From a virus: DNA of 23,018 nt. The position numbers and the translations under genes are program-made. Below, in pieces: positions 7,610 through 13,805 of the stretch. Where the stretch lies: the IMG/VR virus record IMGVR_UViG_3300022865_000043, positions 1 through 23,018 of that record; one strand, given 5' to 3'. Within the stretch, counting starts at the first letter, position 1. Each line of letters starts with the position of its first letter. The notes under the pieces are model-generated. The model searched no databases and had not been told where the DNA came from. It was given only the letters and a program-made list of their open reading frames with translations.

Positions 7610-8154
7610 CAAAAATAATTGAAAAAATAGAAAAAATGACAAAAAATAAACTCGAATTAAAAATAATTGACAACTTTTTTTCACAAGATGAATTAAATAT
7701 TTTAACAAATAATCTTACAAGAATACCTTATATCCCTTTAAAAGATCATTATGGTAAAGGAAATCATTTTGGAATGATCCATGACTTTAAAAAAAATACA
7801 ACAAACCAATGGTTATTTGATAAAATTAAAAAAAATTTTTTTCCTAATATCAATCTTATAGATGTAGAATCAAGATTTACAGTTAGACATAATAAATCTA
7901 AAGTTTTAGCACACGTAGATGACAAGGATTATAATTTTATAGCTTACCTTAAAGGAAAAGAATTAGTTTATAATGGTACTGGTTTTTATCACAATAAAAA
8001 CTTAAATACCTATGTTGGATTTGTCGTAAATAGAGCTATTTTTTTTGACGGTCTAAATAATCATCATACCGATCTTCAAGCTTTAGGAGAAAGTTCAATG
8101 AGATATACATTAAATGTATTTTATGATAAAAGGAGAAATAAAAATGAAAAATAA
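7606..8154 (+). CDS. 2OG-Fe(II) oxygenase-like protein 4
   Basis: A 182-aa protein with V-L-A-H103-V-D105-D as the proximal pair, N-N-H153-H154-T-D as the distal His site (either His could bind), and R166 (S-M-R-Y-T-L-N-V-F-Y) as the likely 2OG-binding arginine. The middle segment V-G-F-V-V-N-R-A-I-F-F-D-G takes the place of the usual strand before the distal His. K-I-I-D-N-F-F-S-Q-D-E-L (19-30) again resembles genes one and four of the island, here after a ~16-residue Lys-rich extension. The ATG overlaps the preceding stop (ATGA) with GGAAG just upstream, which supports this start; an internal ATG at codon 11 is less likely. The substrate is unknown. Confidence 0.75.
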   Translation: MTKIIEKIEKMTKNKLELKIIDNFFSQDELNILTNNLTRIPYIPLKDHYGKGNHFGMIHDFKKNTTNQWLFDKIKKNFFPNINLIDVESRFTVRHNKSKVLAHVDDKDYNFIAYLKGKELVYNGTGFYHNKNLNTYVGFVVNRAIFFDGLNNHHTDLQALGESSMRYTLNVFYDKRRNKNEK

Positions 8155-8758
8155 AAATGCAAAAATAGAAAATTTTATAGGTGTTTATGACAATTATATA
8201 ACCCCTGAAGAATGCAAGGGTCTTATAAAAGTTTTCGAAGATTATTCTAAATTTAATGAAACATTAAATAGAAGACAATGTAATGTAGATTGGCATGTAG
8301 CAAAAGATGAACAATTTTTTTATCACCCTAAAAATGTAAATGTTCATTGGAGTTCATTTAAACAAACAGTTTTTAACTTTGATATTGCTTTTAAACATTA
8401 TCTTGTTAACACTGGAGCTGATTATATGTTATCTGATAAGACCCCTACAGAATATTTTTTTACACAGTTAAAGATACAAAAAACTAAACCAACTGAAGGC
8501 TACCATGTTTGGCATCAAGAACAAGGAAGTACATATGAAACACTTCCAAGAGCTTTTGCTTGGACTGTATATTTAAATGATATTAATGAAGGAGGAGAAA
8601 CAGAATTTCTACATTTTTCAAAAAGAGTAAAACCTAAAACAGGTAGAATAGTTATATGGCCTGCGGGTTTTCCATATTTTCATAGAGGAAATCCTCCTTT
8701 AAAAGGAGAGAAATATATTTTAACATCTTGGATGTTACTTAATAATATTATGGGTTAA
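8144..8758 (+). CDS. 2OG-Fe(II) oxygenase-like protein 5, HxE metal site
   Basis: The start is set at ATG 8144 because AAAAGGAG lies 8 bp upstream; a longer frame from 8114 would add ten residues inside the preceding gene. The 204-aa product has G-Y-H-V-W-H124-Q-E126-Q-G, D-I-N-E-G-G-E-T-E-F-L (147-157), P-K-T-G-R-I-V-I-W-P, and the distal Y-F-H180-R-G-N-P. K190 (G-E-K-Y-I-L-T-S-W) may bind 2OG. This is the prolyl-hydroxylase-like layout, but with Glu in place of the usual Asp in the metal triad, a variant known in some 2OG enzymes. It is the last and longest island gene. Its stop lies 4 bp from the stop of the convergent minus-strand gene, with no terminator between them. Confidence 0.85.
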   Translation: MKNKNAKIENFIGVYDNYITPEECKGLIKVFEDYSKFNETLNRRQCNVDWHVAKDEQFFYHPKNVNVHWSSFKQTVFNFDIAFKHYLVNTGADYMLSDKTPTEYFFTQLKIQKTKPTEGYHVWHQEQGSTYETLPRAFAWTVYLNDINEGGETEFLHFSKRVKPKTGRIVIWPAGFPYFHRGNPPLKGEKYILTSWMLLNNIMG

Positions 8759-8762
8759 AATT

Positions 8763-9155
8763 TTATGATGAATAAGATGTAGGTCTTGCACCTAATCTTG
8801 TAATTTTTTCAGATTCAGTTTCAGTAGAATTACCATCTTCATCTACTACATTGTCATTATCCCAATCAAATTGTAATTGAGTTAAATGCGCTGAATCCCA
8901 TTTATTGCTAAATTGATTAATGTCTCCTAAGTTTGCATCTGCAAATGATGAATGAGGTGTTGTATCTCTATATTCTACTTCGTCAGAAGAATTTGAACTA
9001 CCGTGTTGAATAGCCCAAATATTAGAGAATTTAGAATCAGACCAGAACGAATCATCATTAATAACATATCCAATACCTTCTGAAGCACCTTCATCATGGT
9101 TTTTAATAATGCATTTGTCTTCAAATACTACTGTCCAATTTGCGTTAGTTGCCAT
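8763..9155 (-). CDS. Small tail-region protein, unknown family
   Basis: A 130-aa acidic, polar protein with no membrane segment. The N-terminus N-A-N-W-T-V-V-F-E-D-K is followed by D-D-S-F-W-S and F-S-N-I-W-A-I-Q-H-G. The C-terminal third is rich in Asp, Asn and Glu (F-D-W-D-N-D-N-V-V-D-E-D-G-N). From memory, similar short proteins accompany tail-fibre genes in marine phages, but no function is known to me. A clear AGGAG precedes the ATG. It is the last gene of the right-hand minus-strand block before the inverted oxygenase island and converges with it. It could be a small fibre-tip, chaperone-like or baseplate accessory protein; position is the only evidence. Confidence 0.7.
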   Translation of the reverse strand: MATNANWTVVFEDKCIIKNHDEGASEGIGYVINDDSFWSDSKFSNIWAIQHGSSNSSDEVEYRDTTPHSSFADANLGDINQFSNKWDSAHLTQLQFDWDNDNVVDEDGNSTETESEKITRLGARPTSYSS

Positions 9156-9163
9156 TTTTTCTC

Positions 9164-9754
9164 CTAAGTTTTTATAATATAAATTAAAGTTAAATAAGGT
9201 TGTAATACAGATGGGTTTGCTGTGTTTCCAGAAAAAGTAGCACTCATATTATGAGAGTGACCACCACCTGACCCTGAACTACTTGTGTTTTGATTAATAG
9301 TAGGTCCATTATTTGTTTGGGCTGATATTCTAGGGCTGCTACCAAAAGAAGCAGGTGGTTGCCCACTAATAGAGTGTGAGTGTGATGCAAGTTGAGGTGT
9401 TGATAAAGTAGCATTTGCTGTTGAACCACCTACGTTTCCTGAAGCAGTAACGGGTGCAGTATTTGCTCCACCCGTTGATGCTAAAGCTTTAGTTCCAGAT
9501 TTTCCTACTGGTGTATTGTCTTGTAAATCAGGTGTATTAAAAGTAGTGGATCCATCTCCTGCACCGTAAGTAGTACTTATAATTGCAAATAATGCTGAAT
9601 AAGTTGTTCTTGAAACTGCTACACCATCACATTCTAAAAATCCAGAGGGAACTGATGCTGAAGACCATGGAACAATAGTTGCTGTTGGAATACCTTCTAT
9701 ACCTGTAAGGTTTGCTCCATCAAAATCATATTTAGTTGCTTCGTAATTTGCCAT
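9164..9754 (-). CDS. Tail-collar domain fibre-tip protein
   Basis: A 196-aa protein with a phage tail-collar domain at residues ~22-80: I-V-P-W-S-S-A-S-V-P-S-G-F-L-E-C-D-G then Y-S-A-L-F-A-I-I-S-T-T-Y-G-A-G-D-G-S-T and F-N-T-P-D-L, the standard signature. The Gly/Ser/Thr-rich second half carries two H-x-H motifs, H125-S-H127 and G-H166-S-H168-N, like the metal-binding histidines that hold the T4 short tail fibre (gp12) trimer together. It ends L-Q-P-Y-L-T-L-I-Y-I-I-K, another family hallmark. It is probably a trimeric receptor-binding tip or short fibre. GGAG precedes the ATG, and its stop (TAG) lies by the Shine-Dalgarno of the next gene. Confidence 0.92.
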   Translation of the reverse strand: MANYEATKYDFDGANLTGIEGIPTATIVPWSSASVPSGFLECDGVAVSRTTYSALFAIISTTYGAGDGSTTFNTPDLQDNTPVGKSGTKALASTGGANTAPVTASGNVGGSTANATLSTPQLASHSHSISGQPPASFGSSPRISAQTNNGPTINQNTSSSGSGGGHSHNMSATFSGNTANPSVLQPYLTLIYIIKT

Positions 9755-9755
9755 A

Positions 9756-10454
9756 TTATTTCTCCGTGTATGTCCATCCTGTTGTAGCGTCTCCAGAATA
9801 TACTAATCCAAAAGCTGCACCTTGTGTATTAACTACAAGATCCGCTGCTCCATTAGCTATATTAGAAGAATTTCTACCAACAGTCAATGCGTTAGTGTTG
9901 AAATCATAACTTTGGTCTACAAAATGTACTTCATCACCTATAACAGGACTAGCTGGTAAAGTTATTGTAAAAGCTCCACCATTTGTATTTGCTAAAATTT
10001 TAGCTCCTGCTTGAATTGTTTCTGCTGCAGTAATAGCTCTCCATTTTTTAAATTCTAAATCTTTAATAATATTAGTTCCATTAGAATGACAAAAATAACT
10101 ATTGCCTTCACATAATAAAAAACCTGCTGCACTTGTAACTTTAAAAGTTAAAGTATAACCAGCGTGATTAGTTGAATCAATTACATTAAATACTTTTTCT
10201 AAACTTGCGGGAAAATTTACAGTTCTATTTGCTGCTAAAGTTCCAGTAAATTCTAATGTCATATTTCTTGCATTAGAAATAGTTTTATTAGTCATTGCTA
10301 AAGTTACATCAGCACCTGCAACATCAATCGCTTGATAACCGGCAACAGACTGTTGAATTAAATTTAAGTTATTATTAGTATCAGAACCCCAAGTACCAGA
10401 AGCATCGCCAGTTGCAATTAGTTCTAATTTTAAATCTGAAGAATAAGTTGACAT
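9756..10454 (-). CDS. Tail fibre / receptor-binding-like protein
   Basis: A 232-aa beta-rich protein. The N-terminus (S-T-Y-S-S-D-L-K-L-E-L-I-A-T-G-D-A-S-G-T-W-G) is a pattern I remember from many phage fibre-region proteins. The body alternates short hydrophobic strands with Asn/Gly/Thr turns, and its C-terminal end (W-T-Y-T-E-K) is typical of small fibre or baseplate proteins. It probably forms part of the fibre with the tail-collar protein encoded directly downstream. No Shine-Dalgarno precedes the ATG. Instead a TTTACA/TATAAC promoter-like pair ends 5 nt upstream, so the gene may be transcribed from its own promoter as a leaderless message. It is the first gene after a 61-bp gap in the tail operon. 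Confidence 0.78.
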   Translation of the reverse strand: MSTYSSDLKLELIATGDASGTWGSDTNNNLNLIQQSVAGYQAIDVAGADVTLAMTNKTISNARNMTLEFTGTLAANRTVNFPASLEKVFNVIDSTNHAGYTLTFKVTSAAGFLLCEGNSYFCHSNGTNIIKDLEFKKWRAITAAETIQAGAKILANTNGGAFTITLPASPVIGDEVHFVDQSYDFNTNALTVGRNSSNIANGAADLVVNTQGAAFGLVYSGDATTGWTYTEK

Positions 10455-10459
10455 AATTT

Positions 10460-10488
10460 GTTATATTTTATAAATTTATATTTGTAAA
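10460..10488 (-). promoter_or_regulatory. Putative sigma70-type promoter with leaderless start
   Basis: On the minus strand TTTACA (10483-10488) and TATAAC (10460-10465) are separated by 17 bp, each one mismatch from consensus. The downstream ATG starts 5 nt after the -10 box, so transcription would begin at about the start codon. It lies in one of the few gaps in the operon. The AT content makes chance matches common. Confidence 0.35.
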
Positions 10489-10515
10489 TAATACATATTT
10501 GTATTCATTTGTACA

Positions 10516-11484
10516 CTAAATATTAGTCCAAGTTTCAGTATTATCATCAATAATTGGATCCCAAAATCTTAAATCTACCGGTGTAACAGTCATTTCTTGA
10601 CCTGTTTGAAGAATAAAGTTATTAGTATCAAGTATAATATCATTTAAAGTTATAGTCATCTCTTGACCTGTTACTTTATGAAAACCTTCTGCTTTTATAG
10701 TTATTGAACTTACATTAGCATTAGCACTACTTCCAGTAATAGGAAGTATTTGATCTGTACTAAGTATAAAATCTCCTGTTGAGATATTTAAAATTTGACT
10801 ATTAACAGCAACATTAACAGCAATAGCAGCAATCGTATTTCCTAAAGTAGTATTCAAAGTAAATTCAGGAACTACTACTGTTATAGCTCCACCTGCCGCT
10901 ATTGTGTAAGTTCCTATACTTGTGTTAGTTTGTTGACCTGTAGTAGAAAGAAAGTTATTAGATGAAATAATAAAGTCACTTAAAGAAATAACTGCACCTT
11001 CACCTGTAACTGATATTGCAGCATTACCTATAATGTTTGCAACATTAGATACGAAAGCGGTTACTGATTGACCATCTTCAATAAATATATTTCCATCTCC
11101 AGTAACAACTTCTCCTAATGCTGTACCCCAAGCTCCACTACCCCATTCTTCTCTTCCCCAACCGTTACCAAAATTAAGTTCAAGTTCTAATTGTTGAAGT
11201 CCAGTAATAGTAACTTCTCTACCTTCTCCTGTAGATACACTGTTAATTGATGATGTAATTTGTTGACCAGTAGTAGTTTGATAAACAGAAACTACCGCAA
11301 GAACTCCAGTACTAACGTCACTATTTAAAGCTTGTCCTGAAATTATTGTTAAAGAAGGCGCAGCAGCAAATACATTACCAACAGATGTTGATGATGATAT
11401 TCCTGTAATGACAGCTATTGCGTCAGGTGATGTACCCCATGCGCCTGTGTTCCATCCATCTCTACCCCAACCAACAGTAGCCAT
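10516..11484 (-). CDS. Repetitive beta-rich tail protein with W-G motifs
   Basis: A 322-aa protein, rich in Thr, Ser, Val and Gly. Two matching Trp/Gly motifs, G-W-G-R-D-G-W-N-T-G-A-W-G-T (5-18) and G-W-G-R-E-E-W-G-S-G-A-W-G-T (108-121), each introduce a series of ~25-35-residue repeats. The repeats carry T-G-Q or S-G-Q turns (residues ~49, 72, 138, 182, 272 and 294), suggesting a repeated beta-sandwich or solenoid fibre. It ends L-R-F-W-D-P-I-I-D-D-N-T-E-T-W-T. This is probably a fibre shaft or tail-decorating protein; no enzyme motif is seen. The ATG and its Shine-Dalgarno are both paired in a perfect 9-bp hairpin that includes the preceding gene's stop codon, so translation is probably coupled to that gene. 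Confidence 0.75.
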   Translation of the reverse strand: MATVGWGRDGWNTGAWGTSPDAIAVITGISSSTSVGNVFAAAPSLTIISGQALNSDVSTGVLAVVSVYQTTTGQQITSSINSVSTGEGREVTITGLQQLELELNFGNGWGREEWGSGAWGTALGEVVTGDGNIFIEDGQSVTAFVSNVANIIGNAAISVTGEGAVISLSDFIISSNNFLSTTGQQTNTSIGTYTIAAGGAITVVVPEFTLNTTLGNTIAAIAVNVAVNSQILNISTGDFILSTDQILPITGSSANANVSSITIKAEGFHKVTGQEMTITLNDIILDTNNFILQTGQEMTVTPVDLRFWDPIIDDNTETWTNI

Positions 11485-11502
11485 AAGGAGTTTCTCCTTA
11501 TG
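11482..11502 (-). promoter_or_regulatory. Stop-start hairpin sequestering the ribosome-binding site
   Basis: In the minus-strand RNA, CAUAAGGAG pairs perfectly over 9 bp with CUCCUUAUG across an AAA loop. The 5' arm holds the upstream gene's UAA stop and the AAGGAG ribosome-binding site; the 3' arm ends in the AUG of the 322-aa tail protein. A ribosome finishing the upstream gene would melt the stem and expose the start, a layout for translational coupling. Confidence 0.65.
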
Positions 11503-11917
11503 CTATTCTGATTAAGCCAGCAGATGCGTTAGCAGTTGGAAACTGTAATTCAAAAGTTCCATTTGTAGAAGTTTTAACTCCTCCAAAATCTAAAACTGCA
11601 ATCGCAGCATTAGCACTAGAATTATTGTACAGTAAAGCAGCCTGAGCAGATATAGTTGCATTTGGAAATGTAACATTGTCTGCATCAAAAATTGCAGTAG
11701 TTCCGTCTACAGAGATAGCTACATTAGTTAATGTGTTTCCACCAGCAGTGTAGTTACCACCAGATACTTCAGCACCTGTTATATAAACAGACGTTGTTGC
11801 ATCTAAAGTTGCCGCATTAGTATATAGTGCACATTTAAGAGTTTGAGCAGCAAGGTTTCCACCAGGCGACATCAAGTCTTGTTTAAATACTGTGCAAATC
11901 GCTTGTGTTATTGCCAT
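11498..11917 (-). CDS. Small structural tail/virion protein
   Basis: A 139-aa protein with N-terminus A-I-T-Q-A-I-C-T-V-F-K-Q-D-L, then L-K-C-A-L-Y-T-N-A-A-T-L-D-A-T-T, E-V-S-G-G-N-Y-T-A-G-G, A-A-L-L-Y-N-N-S and A-V-L-D-F-G-G. From memory, this pattern belongs to a widespread small phage structural protein, often labelled tail or fibre protein, with a predicted beta-sandwich fold. No enzyme motif is present. GGAGG lies 9 bp before the ATG, overlapping the end of the adaptor gene, which shows co-translation with the connector genes. It probably links connector or tail to the fibre proteins encoded next. Its stop codon lies inside the hairpin controlling the next gene. Confidence 0.75.
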   Translation of the reverse strand: MAITQAICTVFKQDLMSPGGNLAAQTLKCALYTNAATLDATTSVYITGAEVSGGNYTAGGNTLTNVAISVDGTTAIFDADNVTFPNATISAQAALLYNNSSANAAIAVLDFGGVKTSTNGTFELQFPTANASAGLIRIA

Positions 11918-11918
11918 A

Positions 11919-12578
11919 TTATTGTCCTCCAGTTAATGTGTTTGTACCAACAGGGCTACCTGGAAACTTAAAGTCTGTTCTTCTTCTTCTACGGGCTTCA
12001 TTGTTAACAGTAGCAACTCTTGTATTATACAAATTTGTATATATAGTATAATCTTCTATGTTCTTTGTAAAGAGATTTGCTTGAGCTAAACAACCAAATA
12101 ATAAAACATCTGAAATATTTTCAGTATACCAGTTGGTAGTATTAGTATTAGATAATGGGTTAATTTTTCCTTGATATCCTAGTTTTAAAGTATAAGCTTG
12201 ATCTGGAGTAGGTGCTAAATATACTCGATCATCATCAAAATTAGAAAAATATTTAGGTTGACTTTGAAGAGAAGAATCAGGCCAATATTCTTGACAAAAA
12301 GCTAAAGTTTTTAATTCTAAATAACTTACATTAGAGCCTACTGTAATAGTTAAATAATTAAATAACATAGGCTCGATAGAAGTAGGAAGATTTACAAATC
12401 TATCTCCAGCTACTGCTGTAGTAGTTACGTTTTCATTAAATCCAATAGGGTCTATATCTCTTGATAAAGAATCAAAAGTATTATCTATAAAAGTATCTAA
12501 TTGATTAGTAAAATCAGTTCCTGTATTTTCAGCCCATGTTTGTATATCAGTCTTTAGACTGTCGTATGTCATTGCCAT
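11919..12578 (-). CDS. Head-tail adaptor protein (SU10-type/T7 gp11-like)
   Basis: A 219-aa protein matching the general layout of phage adaptor proteins of the SU10/T7 gp11 kind. It has an N-terminal helical segment (L-K-T-D-I-Q-T-W-A-E-N, F-I-D-N-T-F-D-S-L-S-R-D-I), a central beta part (R-F-V-N-L-P, Y-L-T-I-T-V-G) with L-E-L-K-T-L-A-F-C-Q-E-Y-W-P, then V-Y-L-A-P-T-P-D-Q-A-Y-T-L-K-L-G-Y and a C-terminal helix ending in five arginines. These rings bind the portal and form the tail-attachment platform. The start at 12578 lies 32 bp inside the glycosyltransferase gene. No strong Shine-Dalgarno precedes it, and the ATG two codons later is an alternative. Confidence 0.8.
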   Translation of the reverse strand: MAMTYDSLKTDIQTWAENTGTDFTNQLDTFIDNTFDSLSRDIDPIGFNENVTTTAVAGDRFVNLPTSIEPMLFNYLTITVGSNVSYLELKTLAFCQEYWPDSSLQSQPKYFSNFDDDRVYLAPTPDQAYTLKLGYQGKINPLSNTNTTNWYTENISDVLLFGCLAQANLFTKNIEDYTIYTNLYNTRVATVNNEARRRRRTDFKFPGSPVGTNTLTGGQ

Positions 12579-13359
12579 CTTTAATTACCTCATCAACTTT
12601 AAATTTAGTCCAAACGTGTCCTGCAAATGGATAAGTTCCATAGTGCGTTAAAGGACTTTGAAGATCAGCATGTATCTTACCACCTATTTTTTGCCATAAT
12701 CTACAAAAAGCATAATCCTCTGATAGATATCTATTACTTTTTTCATCAATAATACAGTCAAAAAATGCATAACAATTGTCACTACCATATCTTTTTCCAT
12801 TAACTATTTGATCGCTAGTATATTTAAGATTAGAATAAGCTTCTTTCATCTGATAAAAAACTTCTTTTTTAATACACATAAAACCTGTTGCAGCATCCAT
12901 TACTTCAGTAAAACCACCAGTTAATTCAATTTTATTAGGATCTGCAAAATTTAAATTATAACCTAAAGCTCTTTGTTCTAAATTTTTATCACTTGTTTTA
13001 ATTAAGTCAGGAATTTTATCCCATTCAATAGCTTTTCTAGGATATATTCCACAAGCTATATCATAACCTGATTCTAAAACACGTCTTACAGCTTCTCCTC
13101 TAAATCCTATATCAGCATCAATAAACATTAAATGAGTAAGACTATCATCTTCTTTATCCATATCTAAAAACTGACTGACAATAGTATTTCTAGCTCTTGT
13201 GATTAAACTTTCATTACCAATAGTATTCAATTGAACTTGAAAATTATTTTGAGAAGCTACTCTCGTTAAATCCATTATTCCATGTAGATAAGCTTCTGTT
13301 AATTGACCACCATAACAAGGTGTTCCAATCATTACTTTTAATTTTTTATTTTTTATCAT
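12547..13359 (-). CDS. Putative GT-A family glycosyltransferase
   Basis: A 270-aa protein with the pattern of GT2/Anp1-like GT-A glycosyltransferases. It has an N-terminal strand V-M-I-G-T-P-C-Y-G-G (9-18), a helix with I-T-R-A-R-N (53-58), then H-L-M-F-I-D81-A-D83-I-G-F, the DxD-type metal and nucleotide-sugar site. Next come A-C-G-I-Y-P-R-K, M-D-A-A-T-G-F-M-C-I-K-K, a late S-E-D-Y-A-F-C acidic motif that could hold the catalytic base, and T-H-Y-G near the C-terminus, where a metal-binding His is often found. It overlaps genes on both sides (ATGA with the 149-aa gene, 32 bp with the adaptor), so it is a fixed part of the connector operon. It may glycosylate a virion protein or a host surface component. 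Confidence 0.85.
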   Translation of the reverse strand: MIKNKKLKVMIGTPCYGGQLTEAYLHGIMDLTRVASQNNFQVQLNTIGNESLITRARNTIVSQFLDMDKEDDSLTHLMFIDADIGFRGEAVRRVLESGYDIACGIYPRKAIEWDKIPDLIKTSDKNLEQRALGYNLNFADPNKIELTGGFTEVMDAATGFMCIKKEVFYQMKEAYSNLKYTSDQIVNGKRYGSDNCYAFFDCIIDEKSNRYLSEDYAFCRLWQKIGGKIHADLQSPLTHYGTYPFAGHVWTKFKVDEVIKDGNDIRQSKD

Positions 13360-13805
13360 GTTACAACAGTAACACTTCCTAATCCTATCTGTAACAAATT
13401 TGTGTTGTTAGTATACCAAGAAGTTGGAATAGTTGCAACTCCAACATAAACAGATTGTCCTGATGTATTTTCAAATCCTGGTAAAACAGTTACTTGATTA
13501 GGAACACCACCTGTTTGAGATCCTGGTAATCCTCCACCAGTTCTTGCAGCCTCTGTTGCACTTATACTCGCTTGAGGTCTAGCATTTTGTAAAGTTTGTG
13601 CATCAGTAAAATAAGTTAAATCTAATTGAGGTTGTTTAGGTTCCCACTCTGAAGTATGAACAAACATACCAGTCCATTCAAATACCATTTCTTGATAAGG
13701 AAATGCCATACCTGATCTATCAGATATTGCTAAAGCGTGTCTACCACCTGCAAATTTTGCTGAAGGTGCTCTATGAGGTCTAGTACTTGCTGGAACTCTA
13801 GCCAT
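13356..13805 (-). CDS. Connector-region structural protein, unknown family
   Basis: A 149-aa protein. The N-terminal half is basic and Pro/Gly-rich (R-P-H-R-A-P-S-A-K-F-A-G-G-R-H), followed by F-P-Y-Q-E-M-V-F-E-W-T-G-M-F-V-H. The second half has Gly-rich loops and short beta strands ending L-G-S-V-T-V-V-T. I remember similar F-P-x-x-E-M-V-x-E-W-T-G segments in marine phage proteins beside head-tail genes, but no function is known to me. It sits between the gp4-like protein and the glycosyltransferase, starting with a TAATG overlap and ending with ATGA. A small neck or collar protein is the likeliest role, from position alone. Confidence 0.7.
   Translation of the reverse strand: MARVPASTRPHRAPSAKFAGGRHALAISDRSGMAFPYQEMVFEWTGMFVHTSEWEPKQPQLDLTYFTDAQTLQNARPQASISATEAARTGGGLPGSQTGGVPNQVTVLPGFENTSGQSVYVGVATIPTSWYTNNTNLLQIGLGSVTVVT

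Noticed and set aside
7092-7708. Two minus-strand frames (7092-7331 and 7457-7708)
   Set aside because: Both lie antisense to oxygenase genes with clear motifs; their Leu/Ile/Phe-rich sequence reflects AT-rich reverse strand and not a membrane protein gene.
8114-8143. Longer start for the last oxygenase gene
   Set aside because: The first ten codons lie within the preceding gene and lack a ribosome-binding site, whereas ATG 8144 has AAAAGGAG 8 bp upstream.
8721-8737. 7-bp hairpin TAACATC/GATGTTA near the end of the oxygenase island as a terminator
   Set aside because: It is inside the coding region, has a 3-nt loop, is AT-rich and is followed by no U-tract.
8780-8809. TAGGT/ACCTA stem followed later by a T-run as plus-strand terminator
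   Set aside because: The stem is only 5 bp and the T-run begins several bases after it; too weak to claim in AT-rich sequence.
10480-10513. Three ATTTGTA copies in the gap before the fibre gene as an operator
   Set aside because: Spacing is irregular (17 and 10 bp) and the motif is simple AT-rich sequence; no further support.
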